This document shows, in pieces, positions 45,876 to 61,089 of a stretch of DNA of 64,000 nucleotides (position 1 is its first letter; each line of letters begins with the position of its first letter). Below the pieces are notes generated by a model. The model was given only the letters and a program-made list of their open reading frames with translations. It was not told the DNA's origin and made no database searches. This stretch comes from Rubellimicrobium sp. CFH 75288 (GTDB lineage: Bacteria > Pseudomonadota > Alphaproteobacteria > Rhodobacterales > Rhodobacteraceae): assembly GCF_009904055.1 (NCBI RefSeq), contig NZ_WYDP01000008.1:62001-126000 (forward strand). The letters run 5' to 3'. The translations under genes were made by a program, and so were the position numbers.

Positions 45876-45903
45876 TTGCGCCCCAGCCTTCTGTGCCTAT
45901 ATA
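45876..45903 (+). promoter_or_regulatory. Candidate gyrA promoter
   Basis: TTGCGC (45876-45881), a 16-nt spacer and TATATA (45898-45903) predict a start near 45910, about 30 nt before the gyrA ATG at 45940. The spacing would be 17 nt if ATATAG is taken as the -10. Confidence 0.55.
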
Positions 45904-45939
45904 GGACGGGTCACCAAGATCTAGGGACAGGCCCCCCGC

Positions 45940-48675
<2,736 letters not shown>

Positions 48676-48750
48676 GAAAGCGGGGAACCGATCGGTCAAC
48701 CAGCCGTTGTATCCCGATGTCCCTGCCCTGCGGGGCGGGACCGGACGGTA

Positions 48751-49599
48751 ATGATGGGCGTCGACAACTGGGACGATCTGCGCTTCCTGCTGGCGGTGGC
48801 CAAGGCGGGCAGCATGACGGGGGCCCCGCGTCTGCTGGGCACCAACGTCGCGACGGTGTCGCGCCGTCTCGACAGGCTTGCCGGTTCGCTCGGGGTCGAA
48901 GCCTTCGCCCGCACCCCCGAAGGCTGGCGGCCGAGCGATGCCGCCCTGCGCCTGATCGATGCCGCCATGGCCTTCGAGGGCCGCCTGGCGGCCGAGGTCA
49001 ACGCGCTCGAGGGCAAGCGGGGGCCGGAGCGTGCCCGGATCCGGCTGGGCGCCCTGTCCTCGGTGATCCACGGGGTGCTTCTGCCGGCCCTGTCGCCGGA
49101 TGGTGGCCGGCTGTCGCGGGTCGATCTGACCGTGGCCTACCGCGCCCAAGGCGAAGGGCTGGGCGAGCATGACCTGGTGATCCGGCTCGGCCCGCCCGAA
49201 GGGGGGCGGCTGCGCACCCGCAAGGTCGGCAGCACCGTCGTGCGTCTCTACGGCACCACCGAACCCGAAGGGTCCGACTGGATCGGCCTGACCGACGGCT
49301 ATGACGATCTGCCGCATCACCGGATGGGGCTGGAGCGGTTCGGCCGGCCGCCCGTCCTGCGGTTCCAGAGCTTCAACGCCGTGCGCGAGGCGATGCTGCG
49401 GACCGGCCTGCCCGCCCCCCTGCCAGAGACGCTCGCCCGGCAGAGCGCCCCGCTCCGCCCGCTCGTGTCCGATCGCCCCGAGACGGTCTGGGTTCAGGAA
49501 TTCTGGGTCGCGTATCACGAGAGCCGCCGCAGCGATCCCGCGCTGCAGGCAGTGCTGGGCTGGATCGAGGACGCCTTCGCTGCGCAAGCCCGACGCTAG
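48751..49599 (+). CDS. LysR-family transcriptional regulator
   Basis: This 282-aa regulator has an N-terminal HTH_1 domain (NWDDLRFLLAVAKAGSMTGAPRLLGTNVATVSRRLDRL, residues 5-43). A truncated effector domain follows with IRLGALSSVIHGVLLPAL near 97. It lies 75 bp after gyrA on the same strand. The target is not evident and no divergent gene is present. Either of two adjacent ATGs (48751, 48754) could be the start. Confidence 0.88.
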   Translation: MMGVDNWDDLRFLLAVAKAGSMTGAPRLLGTNVATVSRRLDRLAGSLGVEAFARTPEGWRPSDAALRLIDAAMAFEGRLAAEVNALEGKRGPERARIRLGALSSVIHGVLLPALSPDGGRLSRVDLTVAYRAQGEGLGEHDLVIRLGPPEGGRLRTRKVGSTVVRLYGTTEPEGSDWIGLTDGYDDLPHHRMGLERFGRPPVLRFQSFNAVREAMLRTGLPAPLPETLARQSAPLRPLVSDRPETVWVQEFWVAYHESRRSDPALQAVLGWIEDAFAAQARR

Positions 49600-49731
49600 G
49601 GCGTCGCACCGGCGCCACGCCGTTTCCTGCAAGACCGCCCTTGCCGCGCAGGCCCGTTGCCCGCTGCGGCAGATCGTGGCCGCATCCCTGCAACCGAGAG
49701 GCGATCCGCACCAGGGAGGACCCGTTCGATC

Positions 49732-50094
49732 ATGGCCGGCATGTCGCTGATGCTTCTGGTGTTCCGTCTGATCCTTGCCGGGTTGCTGGTGGTCCTGGCG
49801 GTGCCAGGCTTGCTCGGCGGGGCGGAGCGGGCTGATGTCGCCGGGCTGACGCCGCTCCTGCGCGGATTGCTGGCCACGGTGGCGGTGTGGCTCGTCTTCG
49901 GCATCCGCACGCGCGTGGCGGCGAGCGTGGGGGTCGTGCTGGCCTTCGCGCTCGTCTTTCTGGCGCTGCCGCTCGATCCGCACGGCCCGGCGCCCCTTGT
50001 CGCCATCCTGGTTCTCGGATTCGCCCTGCCCCCGGTCTGCTGCGGGGGTGGGGACTTCGCCCTGCATCGCGGAGGCTGGGCGCGTCTGTTCTGA
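49732..50094 (+). CDS. Small hydrophobic membrane protein (possibly DoxX-like)
   Basis: This 120-aa protein has three or four predicted membrane spans: about residues 5-25, 40-62, 65-85 and 88-105. It ends with VCCGGGDFALHRGGWARLF, including a Cys pair. The helix pattern is loosely DoxX-like, but no DoxX signature is clear. GGGAGGA at 49714-49720 supports this start or the ATG three codons later. A good intrinsic terminator follows. Confidence 0.6.
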   Translation: MAGMSLMLLVFRLILAGLLVVLAVPGLLGGAERADVAGLTPLLRGLLATVAVWLVFGIRTRVAASVGVVLAFALVFLALPLDPHGPAPLVAILVLGFALPPVCCGGGDFALHRGGWARLF

Positions 50095-50118
50095 CTGCCG
50101 GCCTCCGTCCTGGCCGCT

Positions 50119-50152
50119 GGGCCGCCGGTCATCGACCGCGCGGCCCCTTTTT
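50119..50152 (+). terminator. Rho-independent terminator after the small membrane protein gene
   Basis: This GC hairpin has stem pieces GGGCCG with CGGCCC and inner CGGT with ACCG, followed by C and five T residues (50148-50152). It lies 25 bp after the stop codon at 50094. Confidence 0.7.
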
Positions 50153-50270
50153 CCGGCGGCCAGCCGCCCAGCGCCCGAAACGGGGTTGCCATCGGGCCCG
50201 CCGGGGGGACAGGATAGGTCATCCACAAGACGCGGCCGACCAAGGCCGCCCGGGACATGAGGGCACGAGC

Positions 50271-50963
50271 ATGACGATCCGGCACGCGGCCGCGGCGGCG
50301 GCAATCGGTTGGAGCCTGGCGACGGGCGCCGTGGCGCAGGACTTCCGGGGCGCCGAGATCTCGGCCGAATTTCTGGCCTTCACGGAGGACCGCAGCTTCG
50401 GCGAGACGCAGTATCGCGGCGCGGTGGAATTCGGGATCTGGGACGGGTTCGGGGCTGCGGCCGACTTCTCGTTCCACGGCTGGCGCGCCTTCGACACGGA
50501 TGGCCGCAACCTCACGCTGCATGCCTTCGGCGACCTTATGGGATGGGCGACGGTCGGGGGCTTCTACGGCCGCGATTCCTTCGACGGCGACGGGGCCAAC
50601 CTCTACGGGGTGGAAGCCGCGACCGACCTGGCGGGGGCGGAGGTGCAGGGCGCGCTGGGCTATGTCGATTCGGAGGACGGGACGGGGATGCTCCTTCTGG
50701 CCGAAGGACGCTACGGCCTGGGGGATTTCGGGGTGACCGGCTTTGCCGGCCATCTGAGCGGCGATCTGGACGCCACCCGCGTCGCCTTCGGCGGGGATTA
50801 CGCGCTGGGCTTCGGTCCGACCGTCTATGGAGAACTCGGCCGCTTCTCGACGGAGGGCTTCGGCGAGACCTATGTGACCGTGGGCGCGCGAATCGCAATC
50901 GGGCCGCGGGGCGGGACCACCTTCGGCTCGCGCAGCGTGTTTTCGGTCATCCCCGGCTTCTGA
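50271..50963 (+). CDS. Exported beta-barrel-like protein of unknown function
   Basis: This 230-aa protein has a Sec signal (residues 1-22, cut at AVA-QD). The mature part has alternating short beta-strand-like segments rich in Gly, Asp and aromatic residues ([60 protein letters not shown]). This is the pattern of a small outer-membrane barrel. The C-terminus ends in Phe (SVIPGF), which fits recognition by the BAM machinery. No named family is recognised. Confidence 0.7.
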   Translation: MTIRHAAAAAAIGWSLATGAVAQDFRGAEISAEFLAFTEDRSFGETQYRGAVEFGIWDGFGAAADFSFHGWRAFDTDGRNLTLHAFGDLMGWATVGGFYGRDSFDGDGANLYGVEAATDLAGAEVQGALGYVDSEDGTGMLLLAEGRYGLGDFGVTGFAGHLSGDLDATRVAFGGDYALGFGPTVYGELGRFSTEGFGETYVTVGARIAIGPRGGTTFGSRSVFSVIPGF

Positions 50964-51010
50964 ACGGCGGCGCCGTTGCGTTTTCCGCCGGGCGCGCTAG
51001 ACCCCGGCGC

Positions 51011-52375
51011 ATGATCGAACCCGTCCACATCGTCGGCGGCGGCATGGCGGGGGTGGAGGCGGCCTGGGCCTGCGCCCGGGCCGGCGTTCGGGCCGTCATC
51101 CACGAGATGCGCCCCCGGACCGGCACCTTTGCCCACCGCACGGGCGACCTGGCCGAGATGGTGTGCTCCAACTCGTTCCGCTCGGACGACCACGAGCGCA
51201 ACGCGGTGGGCCTGCTCCACTGGGAGATGCGGGCGGCGGGCTCGCTCCTGATGGAGATGGCCGACCGCCACCGCCTGCCGGCGGGCGGCGCCCTGGCGGT
51301 GGACCGCGACGGCTTCTCGGCCGCCGTGACCGAGGCCGTCCGCGCCCATCCCCTGATCGAGCTGCGCGAGGAGGAGATCACCGCCCTGCCCGAAGGGGGG
51401 CGCTGGATCATCGCCACGGGGCCTCTGACCTCGGGCGCGCTGGCCGAGTCGATTCGCGCCGCGACGGGGGCCGAGCACCTCGCCTTCTTCGACGCCATCG
51501 CCCCCATCGTCCATGCCGACAGCATCGACATGGACATCTGCTGGCGCCAGTCGCGCTACGACAAGGGCGAGACCGAGGACGAGCGGCGCGCCTACATCAA
51601 CTGCCCCCTGACGCGCGAGGAGTACGAGGCCTTCGTGGACGCGCTGCTCGCCGCGCCCAAGACCGAGTTCCGCGAGGGCGAGACGGCGGGCTATTTCGAC
51701 GGCTGCCTGCCCATCGAGGTGATGGCCGAGCGCGGGCGCGACACGCTGCGCCACGGGCCGATGAAGCCCGTGGGCCTGACCAACCCCCATCGCCCGCACG
51801 AGAAGCCCCATGCCGTGGTCCAGCTGCGCCAGGACAACGCGCTGGGCACGCTGTTCAACATGGTGGGCTTTCAGACCAAGATGCGCCACGGTGCGCAGGT
51901 GGAGGTGTTCCGCACCATCCCCGGCCTGGCCCATGCCTCGTTCGCGCGGCTGGGGGGCATCCATCGCAACACCTTCATCAACTCGCCCGCGCTGCTCGAC
52001 GGGCGGATGCGGCTGCGGGCGCGGCCCCATCTCCGCTTTGCCGGCCAGATCACGGGCGTCGAGGGCTACGTCGAGAGCGGGGCGATGGGCCTGCTCGCCG
52101 GCCGGCTCGCTGCGGCCGAGGCGCGAGGCGAGGCGCCGGAGCCGCCCCCGCCCGAGACGGCGACAGGCGCGCTGCTCGCCCACATCACCGGGGGGGCGGA
52201 TGCCCGGACCTTCCAGCCGATGAACGTCAATTTCGGCCTCTTTCCCCCGCTGGAGGAGGCACGCGGCGGCCGCCGGGGGCGGGCCGACCGCTACAAGGGC
52301 TATACCGATCGCGCCAAGGCCGCCTGGACCGCATGGCTGGCTGCGGGGCCGGGGGCGGCGCGGGCGGCGGAGTGA
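51011..52375 (+). CDS. trmFO: tRNA (uracil-5-)-methyltransferase TrmFO
   Basis: TrmFO is folate- and FAD-dependent and methylates U54 of the tRNA T-loop. It is 454 aa. The FAD motif [20 protein letters not shown] is at residues 6-25. [11 protein letters not shown] near 49-59 and [11 protein letters not shown] follow, with [19 protein letters not shown] near 197 and the conserved [10 protein letters not shown] near 408. The catalytic cysteines lie in CSNS and INCPLT contexts. The ATG at 51011 fits. It is coupled to gluQ through GTGA. Confidence 0.96.
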   Translation: MIEPVHIVGGGMAGVEAAWACARAGVRAVIHEMRPRTGTFAHRTGDLAEMVCSNSFRSDDHERNAVGLLHWEMRAAGSLLMEMADRHRLPAGGALAVDRDGFSAAVTEAVRAHPLIELREEEITALPEGGRWIIATGPLTSGALAESIRAATGAEHLAFFDAIAPIVHADSIDMDICWRQSRYDKGETEDERRAYINCPLTREEYEAFVDALLAAPKTEFREGETAGYFDGCLPIEVMAERGRDTLRHGPMKPVGLTNPHRPHEKPHAVVQLRQDNALGTLFNMVGFQTKMRHGAQVEVFRTIPGLAHASFARLGGIHRNTFINSPALLDGRMRLRARPHLRFAGQITGVEGYVESGAMGLLAGRLAAAEARGEAPEPPPPETATGALLAHITGGADARTFQPMNVNFGLFPPLEEARGGRRGRADRYKGYTDRAKAAWTAWLAAGPGAARAAE

Positions 52376-53220
52376 GCGCAGCGCCGGTCCGGACCCGCTT
52401 TGCCCCCTCGCCCACCGGGCCGCTGCATCTGGGGCACGCCTATGCCGCCATCGTGGCCCACGACGCCGCCCGCGCGGCCGGCGGCGCGTTCCTGCTGCGC
52501 TGGGAGGACATCGACCGCGCGCGCTCGCGCCCCGAATGGGAACGGGCGGCCGAGGCGGACCTGCTGTGGCTGGGCCTGCGCTGGGACGAGCCGCCGCTGC
52601 GCCAGTCCGCGCGCCTGCCCCTCTACCGCGCGGCCCTGTCCCGGCTGTGGGACCGGGGGCTGCTCTATCCCTGTACCTGCGCGCGGCGCGACATCCTGGC
52701 CGCGGCCTCGGCCCCGCAGGAAGGGGCGCCTCTCGTGGGGCCGGACGGCGTCGTGTATCCGGGCACCTGCCGGGGACGCCCGCGCACGGGCCCCCTGCCC
52801 GACGGCGTGGCGCTGCGCCTCGACATGGGCCGCGCGCTGGAGGAAGCCCCGCCGCTCCGCTGGGAGGAGGAGGGAGCGGGGACCCGGACGCTCGATCCCG
52901 CGGCGCTGCTGCGCGGGGCGGGGGACGTGGTCCTCGCACGGCGGGATTTCGGCACGTCCTATCACCTTGCGGTGGTGGTGGACGATGCGGCGAGCGGCGT
53001 CACGCTGGTGACGCGGGGCGAGGACCTGCGCGAGGCGACGCCGGTCCATGTCCTGCTCCAGCACCTGCTGGGCCTGCCGGTGCCGCGCTACCTCCACCAC
53101 CGGCTGATCCGCGACGCGACGGGGCGCCGTCTCGCCAAGCGCGAGGATGCCGAGGCGATCGCCCGCTACCGCGAGGCGGGCGCGACCCCCGCCGACATCC
53201 GCCGGATGGTCGGCGCCTAG
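52372..53220 (+). CDS. gluQ: Glutamyl-Q tRNA(Asp) synthetase
   Basis: This GluRS catalytic-domain paralogue attaches glutamate to queuosine in tRNA(Asp) (282 aa, lacking the anticodon-binding domain). The HIGH-type motif is [12 protein letters not shown] near residues 12-23. The zinc cysteines are in YPCTCARRD and YPGTCRGR (about 100-145). KMSKS-like [12 protein letters not shown] lies near 255. The start is GTG at 52372, overlapping the trmFO stop. The two genes form a tRNA-modification pair. The stop is shared with hisI via CTAG. Confidence 0.95.
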   Translation: MSAAPVRTRFAPSPTGPLHLGHAYAAIVAHDAARAAGGAFLLRWEDIDRARSRPEWERAAEADLLWLGLRWDEPPLRQSARLPLYRAALSRLWDRGLLYPCTCARRDILAAASAPQEGAPLVGPDGVVYPGTCRGRPRTGPLPDGVALRLDMGRALEEAPPLRWEEEGAGTRTLDPAALLRGAGDVVLARRDFGTSYHLAVVVDDAASGVTLVTRGEDLREATPVHVLLQHLLGLPVPRYLHHRLIRDATGRRLAKREDAEAIARYREAGATPADIRRMVGA

Positions 53221-53540
53221 GGGCCGAGGGGGCGGAAGAAGCAGCTTCGGGCACCCGTGTGGCAGGCGGGCCCCGTCTGTTCGACCCGCAGCAGCAGCGC
53301 GTCGCCGTCGCAATCGGCCCGCGCCTCGACCAGCCGCTGGCGGTGGCCCGACGTCTCGCCCTTGACCCAGAACGCTTGGCGCGAGCGCGACCAGTAGGTG
53401 ACGTCCCCCGTCTCGAGGGTGCGGCGCAGCGCCTCCTCGTTCATCCAGGCGAGCATCAGCACCTCGCCCGTCCGGTGGTCCTGCGCAATGGCCGGCACGA
53501 GGCCGTTCGCATCGAACCGGAGCGTGGACAGGTCGGGCAT
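53217..53540 (-). CDS. hisI: Phosphoribosyl-AMP cyclohydrolase
   Basis: HisI carries out the third step of histidine biosynthesis, opening the adenine ring of PR-AMP. It is 107 aa, stand-alone rather than fused to HisE. Motifs are [47 protein letters not shown] with metal-binding His, and the zinc/magnesium cysteines and Asp in ADCDGDALL and [13 protein letters not shown]. Other his genes are not in the window. Confidence 0.96.
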   Translation of the reverse strand: MPDLSTLRFDANGLVPAIAQDHRTGEVLMLAWMNEEALRRTLETGDVTYWSRSRQAFWVKGETSGHRQRLVEARADCDGDALLLRVEQTGPACHTGARSCFFRPLGP

Positions 53541-53611
53541 GCGATCTCCGTTGGCAGGGTCACGGCGGACGCCTATCTAGGGGAAGCCGGAGGCAGGCGC
53601 AAAGGCAGGAC

Positions 53612-54064
53612 ATGGCGGACCGCGACCTTCTTCTTCTGTATTCCGACCGGCTGCTGGCGCTGGCGGCGAACATCCCGCGTCTGGGACGCCTCGCCTCGCC
53701 GCACGGCACCGGCCGCCGGCGCTCGCCCACCTGCGGATCGACGGTGGTGGTGGACGTGCGGCTGGAAGGCGGGCGCATCGCCGATTTCGCGCAGGAGGTG
53801 CGCGCCTGCGCCCTGGGACAGGCCGCTGCGGCCGTGGTCGGCGCGGCGGCGCCCGGGCGGAGCGCGGACGACCTGCGCCAGGGGGTGGCGGCCCTGCGGG
53901 CCATGCTGCGCGAGGGGGGCCCGATCCCGCCCCCTCCCTGGCATGGATTCGAGGCGCTGCTGCCCGCGCGCGACCATCCCAACCGCCACGCATCGGTCCT
54001 TCTGGCGCTGGAAGCGACGCTGGACGCGGCCGAGGCCGCCTGCGCAGCCGTCCCAAGCGCCTGA
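53612..54064 (+). CDS. IscU/SufU-like iron-sulfur scaffold-related protein
   Basis: This 150-aa protein is related to NifU-N/IscU scaffolds. Cys41 lies in SPTCGSTVVVDV and Cys66 in EVRACALGQAAAAV, matching the first two cluster ligands. The third ligand site (HCS in IscU) reads HAS near residue 125, so the Cys is replaced by Ala. A Cys near the C-terminus (about 144) is not in the expected place. It may be a regulatory or sulfur-trafficking variant. It starts 71 bp from divergent hisI. Confidence 0.8.
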   Translation: MADRDLLLLYSDRLLALAANIPRLGRLASPHGTGRRRSPTCGSTVVVDVRLEGGRIADFAQEVRACALGQAAAAVVGAAAPGRSADDLRQGVAALRAMLREGGPIPPPPWHGFEALLPARDHPNRHASVLLALEATLDAAEAACAAVPSA

Positions 54065-54079
54065 CTTCACCGGACAGGC

Positions 54080-54111
54080 AAAAAGACCGCTGCATCCGTC
54101 GGATGCAGCGG
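54080..54111 (-). terminator. Rho-independent terminator of the small peptide gene
   Basis: A perfect 11-bp stem (54087-54097 with 54101-54111) with a 3-nt loop is followed on the minus strand by TC and a run of five T residues (54080-54084). On the plus strand the same hairpin could also stop transcripts of the scaffold-like gene, but without a T-run. Confidence 0.8.
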
Positions 54112-54204
54112 CCGAGGGCGCGCGCCTGAGGATCGGACAGACCGATGGGCGTCGCCGCGGGACAGACACGGCGGGATCGGCCCCGGAGGCACGCGGGCAA
54201 AGAC

Positions 54205-54303
54205 TCAGATCAGGGCCGGCAGGAAGAGCGCCGCCACCAGAAGGACGACAAGCGCCAGCGCCCCAGGCAGTTCGGTCAGAAGAAGCGGAAGCGTCGGTTT
54301 CAT
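54205..54303 (-). CDS. 32-aa hydrophobic membrane peptide, putatively SOS- and CtrA-regulated
   Basis: This small open frame encodes a 32-residue peptide with a short polar start (MKPTLP) and an acidic Glu11. One hydrophobic segment runs from about residue 14 to 32 (GALALVVLLVAALFLPALI), long enough to span the inner membrane. AGAGGGG lies 7 nt before the ATG. A LexA box, a TTGACC -35 and a CtrA box lie upstream, and an intrinsic terminator lies downstream. It sits after recG on the same strand. I recognise no family. By size, topology and regulation it resembles SidA (Caulobacter division inhibitor) or TisB-type toxins, an analogy and not homology. Confidence 0.65.
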   Translation of the reverse strand: MKPTLPLLLTELPGALALVVLLVAALFLPALI

Positions 54304-54366
54304 CGTCTGACCCCTCTTGGCTGTGCTGTGCCCTGTTGCCCCTTTGTTCTCACAAGAGCACGAGGA

Positions 54367-54372
54367 GGTCAA
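54367..54372 (-). promoter_or_regulatory. -35 element of the small peptide gene
   Basis: TTGACC on the minus strand directly abuts the LexA box. Seventeen nt further the best -10 is the weak GAACAA (54344-54349), putting the start of transcription near 54337 and the leader at about 35 nt. The weak -10 suggests a promoter that needs an activator or has low basal activity. Confidence 0.45.
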
Positions 54373-54387
54373 GAACATTCCACGAAC
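54373..54387. promoter_or_regulatory. LexA (SOS) box
   Basis: GAAC (54373-54376), 7 nt, GAAC (54384-54387), read as GTTC-N7-GTTC on the minus strand. This is the direct-repeat LexA operator known from Rhodobacter and other alphaproteobacteria. It abuts the -35 hexamer of the 32-aa peptide gene, so bound LexA would block that promoter. One or two such patterns are expected by chance in 64 kb; this one is intergenic and at a promoter. Confidence 0.65.
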
Positions 54388-54394
54388 AGGCGCG

Positions 54395-54409
54395 TTAACC
54401 GGATCTTAA
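54395..54409. promoter_or_regulatory. Full CtrA box
   Basis: TTAA (54395-54398), 7 nt, TTAA (54406-54409): an exact match to the CtrA consensus TTAA-N7-TTAA. TTAA is rare in this GC-rich DNA. The site is 8 bp upstream of the LexA box relative to the small peptide promoter. ctrA itself is at 58744-59460. Confidence 0.65.
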
Positions 54410-54445
54410 GGTCTGGGTGCCATGGTGTGATCCATGACCACCGCC

Positions 54446-58743
<4,298 letters not shown>

Positions 58744-59460
58744 TCAGGCACCGATGGCCATGCGCGGCTGCTCGCGCGGGAGGGGTTCGGGGTCGCGCAG
58801 GACGTAGCCGCGGCCCCAGACCGTCTCGATCGGGCTCTCCCCCCCGGTCGCCTTGGCCAGCTTCTTGCGCAGCTTGCAGATGAACACGTCGATGATCTTC
58901 AGCTCGGGCTCGTCCAGGCCGCCGTAGAGGTGGTTGAGAAACATCTCCTTGGTCAGCGTCGTGCCCTTGCGCAGGGAAAGCAGCTCCAGGATCTGGTATT
59001 CCTTGCCCGTCAGATGAACGGGCTGGCCCCCGATCTCCACCGTCTTGGTGTCGAGGTTGACCGTCATCCGCCCCGTGCGGATCACCGACTGCGAATGGCC
59101 CTTGGAGCGCCGGATGATGGCATGGATCCGGGCGATCAGCTCCTCCCGGTGGAAGGGCTTGGTGAGGTAGTCGTCCGCTCCGAAGCCGAAGCCCTTGAGT
59201 TTGCTTTCGGTTCCGTCATCCCCGGACAAGATCAGGATCGGGGTCTCGATCCGGGCGACGCGAAGCTGACGCAGCACCTCGTGCCCGTTCATGTCCGGCA
59301 GGTTCACGTCCAGAAGGATCAGATCGTAATCGTAGAGCTTGGCAAGATCGATACCTTCTTCACCCAGATCAGTGGCATAGACATTGAAGTTCGCGTGGGT
59401 CAGCATGAGTTCGATGCTGCGCGATGTGGTGGGGTCGTCTTCGACCAGCAGGATCCGCAT
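58744..59460 (-). CDS. ctrA: Cell-cycle response regulator CtrA
   Basis: CtrA is the OmpR-type master regulator of alphaproteobacteria, 238 aa. The receiver domain has its phosphoacceptor Asp51 in [15 protein letters not shown], preceded by the acidic pair EDD at 7-9, with TKPFHREEL near 105. The C-terminal winged helix includes [32 protein letters not shown] and [14 protein letters not shown]. In Rhodobacterales it is usually non-essential and controls motility, gene transfer agents and SOS-linked functions. It sits directly downstream of sciP. The upstream region has a CtrA-like box and a GATTC (CcrM) site at 59477-59481. Confidence 0.97.
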   Translation of the reverse strand: MRILLVEDDPTTSRSIELMLTHANFNVYATDLGEEGIDLAKLYDYDLILLDVNLPDMNGHEVLRQLRVARIETPILILSGDDGTESKLKGFGFGADDYLTKPFHREELIARIHAIIRRSKGHSQSVIRTGRMTVNLDTKTVEIGGQPVHLTGKEYQILELLSLRKGTTLTKEMFLNHLYGGLDEPELKIIDVFICKLRKKLAKATGGESPIETVWGRGYVLRDPEPLPREQPRMAIGA

Positions 59461-59511
59461 TCCCGTCCGCTCCCGTGATTCCCTTCTGGAGATCAGATTT
59501 GCAGAAAAAGG

Positions 59512-59526
59512 TTAACGACCCGTTAC
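59512..59526. promoter_or_regulatory. CtrA-box-like site upstream of ctrA
   Basis: TTAA (59512-59515), 7 nt, TTAC (59523-59526): one mismatch to the full box, overlapping the stop of sciP and about 52-66 bp before the ctrA ATG. It is a plausible autoregulatory site. Confidence 0.5.
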
Positions 59527-59832
59527 CGTTGTGGATGATCGAGTCGTCTCTCTTTCCGGTTGTCTGTAGCGTTGCAGCCACGTGGTTCTGAGCCCACCGG
59601 TGCCGTGCCGCGCGACCGCCTGTTCCCATTCGGAGAATTCCTCCTCCGACAGGCCGTACATCTCGAGCGCGGTCGCGCGGGAGATCAGGCCGGCAGCGAC
59701 GGCGCGCAACACCGCCGCCTTGCGCGAGGCCACCCAGCGGCGCGTGTCCCTTGGCGGCAGATCGGCGCGCGTCATCACGGACCCGTCGGGCAGCGTCACC
59801 GCGCGCGGCCCCTCGACCCTGCGGAGATACAT
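59512..59832 (-). CDS. sciP: SciP-type DUF1153 protein, CtrA antagonist
   Basis: This 106-aa helix-turn-helix protein matches DUF1153/SciP, which in Caulobacter binds CtrA at promoters and blocks activation. Seen are VTLPDGSVMTRADLPPRDTRRWVASRKAAVL, the HTH region GLISRATALEMYGLSEEEFSEW, and HGTGGLRTTWLQRYRQ. It lies 51 bp upstream of ctrA on the same strand, so the regulator and its inhibitor may share a transcript. A CtrA-like box lies 48 bp before its start. Confidence 0.92.
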   Translation of the reverse strand: MYLRRVEGPRAVTLPDGSVMTRADLPPRDTRRWVASRKAAVLRAVAAGLISRATALEMYGLSEEEFSEWEQAVARHGTGGLRTTWLQRYRQPERETTRSSTTVTGR

Positions 59833-59879
59833 CCCTCGACCCCCTTATCCCGGCTCGGGGCAATCTGGGGCTGGAGGGG

Positions 59880-59894
59880 TTAAGGACGGGTGAA
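59880..59894. promoter_or_regulatory. CtrA-box-like site between sciP and mnmA
   Basis: TTAA (59880-59883), 7 nt, TGAA (59891-59894): one mismatch to the full box, 48 bp before the sciP start and just upstream of the mnmA -35 element. Confidence 0.4.
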
Positions 59895-59902
59895 CCGCGC
59901 GG

Positions 59903-59931
59903 TTGCGAAAAGCGCGCATTTTTCCTATCTA
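59903..59931 (+). promoter_or_regulatory. mnmA promoter
   Basis: TTGCGA (59903-59908), a 17-nt spacer and TATCTA (59926-59931) predict a start near 59938, about 20 nt before the ATG at 59959. This rules out the in-frame GTG at 59890 as the translation start. Confidence 0.65.
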
Positions 59932-59958
59932 GGGCGCTCCGCCCTGTCCGTTACTGCC

Positions 59959-61089
59959 ATGCCGCTCGACCCCGCGCCGAATTCCCTGGGCCTGCTCAAG
60001 CCCCCGTCCGAGACCCGCGTGGTGGTGGCCATGTCGGGGGGGGTCGATTCGTCCGTGGTGGCCGCGATGCTCAAGGACGAGGGCTATGATGTCGTGGGCG
60101 TCACGCTCCAGCTCTACGACCACGGGGCGGCGCTGGCGCGCAAGGGCGCGTGCTGCGCGGGCCGCGACATCCACGACGCGCGCCGCGTGGCCGAGCGGAT
60201 GGGGTTTCCGCACTATGTGCTCGACTACGAATCCCTCTTCCGCGAGGCGGTGATCGAGGAATTCGCCGACAGCTACCTTGCCGGCGCGACCCCCGTGCCC
60301 TGCATCCGCTGCAACGAGCGCGTCAAGTTCCGCGACCTGCTCGCCGTGGCGCGCGACCTCGACGCGGATTGCATGGCCACCGGGCACTACATCCGGCGCA
60401 TCATGGGCCCTCACGGGCCCGAGCTGCACCGCGCGGCCGATCCGGCGCGCGACCAGAGCTACTTCCTGTTCTCGACCACGCGCGAGCAGCTCGCCTTTCT
60501 GCGCTTCCCCCTCGGGGGCCTCGCCTCCAAGGCCGAGACGCGGGCGCTCGCGGCGCGCTACGGCCTGCCGGTGGCGGACAAGCCCGATTCGCAGGACATC
60601 TGCTTTGTCCCCGCGGGCAACTACGCCGCGGTGATCGAGAAGCTCCGCCCCGGCGCGGCCGAGCCGGGCGAGATCGTCCATCTGGACGGGCGCGTGCTGG
60701 GCCGGCACGAGGGTGTCCTGCGCTACACGGTGGGCCAGCGGCGGGGCCTCGGCCTCGGTGGGCTCGAGGAGCCGCTCTTCGTCGTACGCCTGGATGCCGA
60801 GCGGCGGCAGGTCGTGGTCGGCCCGCGCGAGGCGCTGCTGTCGCGCAAGGTCCGCCTGCGCGAGGTCAACTGGCTGGGCGACGGGCCGCTGGACGGCGAG
60901 CACGAGGTGCTGGCGCGCGTGCGCTCGACCCGCCAGCCGGTCCCGGCGCTGGTCCGGCCCGAGGGGGACGGGGCCGCCGTCACGCTGCTCGCGCCCGAGG
61001 AGGGGGTGGCGCCGGGCCAGGCCTGCGTGTTCTACGCGCCCGAGGGCAGCCGCGTGCTGGGCGGCGGCTGGATCGCCTCCGCCGCCTGA
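59959..61089 (+). CDS. mnmA: tRNA-specific 2-thiouridylase MnmA
   Basis: MnmA adds sulfur to U34 of tRNA Lys, Glu and Gln. It is 376 aa. The PP-loop [18 protein letters not shown] is near residue 20. The catalytic Cys pair lies in [15 protein letters not shown] (about 117) and [10 protein letters not shown] (about 213), with the tRNA-binding loop [15 protein letters not shown] near 70. The start at 59959 ([16 protein letters not shown]) fits the promoter and family N-terminus. The last 58 bp overlap the 3' end of lpxB on the other strand. Confidence 0.96.
   Translation: MPLDPAPNSLGLLKPPSETRVVVAMSGGVDSSVVAAMLKDEGYDVVGVTLQLYDHGAALARKGACCAGRDIHDARRVAERMGFPHYVLDYESLFREAVIEEFADSYLAGATPVPCIRCNERVKFRDLLAVARDLDADCMATGHYIRRIMGPHGPELHRAADPARDQSYFLFSTTREQLAFLRFPLGGLASKAETRALAARYGLPVADKPDSQDICFVPAGNYAAVIEKLRPGAAEPGEIVHLDGRVLGRHEGVLRYTVGQRRGLGLGGLEEPLFVVRLDAERRQVVVGPREALLSRKVRLREVNWLGDGPLDGEHEVLARVRSTRQPVPALVRPEGDGAAVTLLAPEEGVAPGQACVFYAPEGSRVLGGGWIASAA

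Larger units (their letters stand above)
54065..54445. other. Intergenic region holding a small peptide gene and its control sites
   Basis: This 381-bp interval lies between the scaffold-like gene and recG. It contains, on the minus strand, a LexA box, a CtrA box, a -35 element, a 32-codon gene and an intrinsic terminator, each listed separately. The stretch 54112-54204 is the untranslated 3' part of that transcript. Confidence 0.7.

Noticed and set aside
59890-61089. mnmA starting at GTG 59890.
   Set aside because: The promoter at 59903-59931 lies inside that extension, and the family N-terminus starts at ATG 59959.
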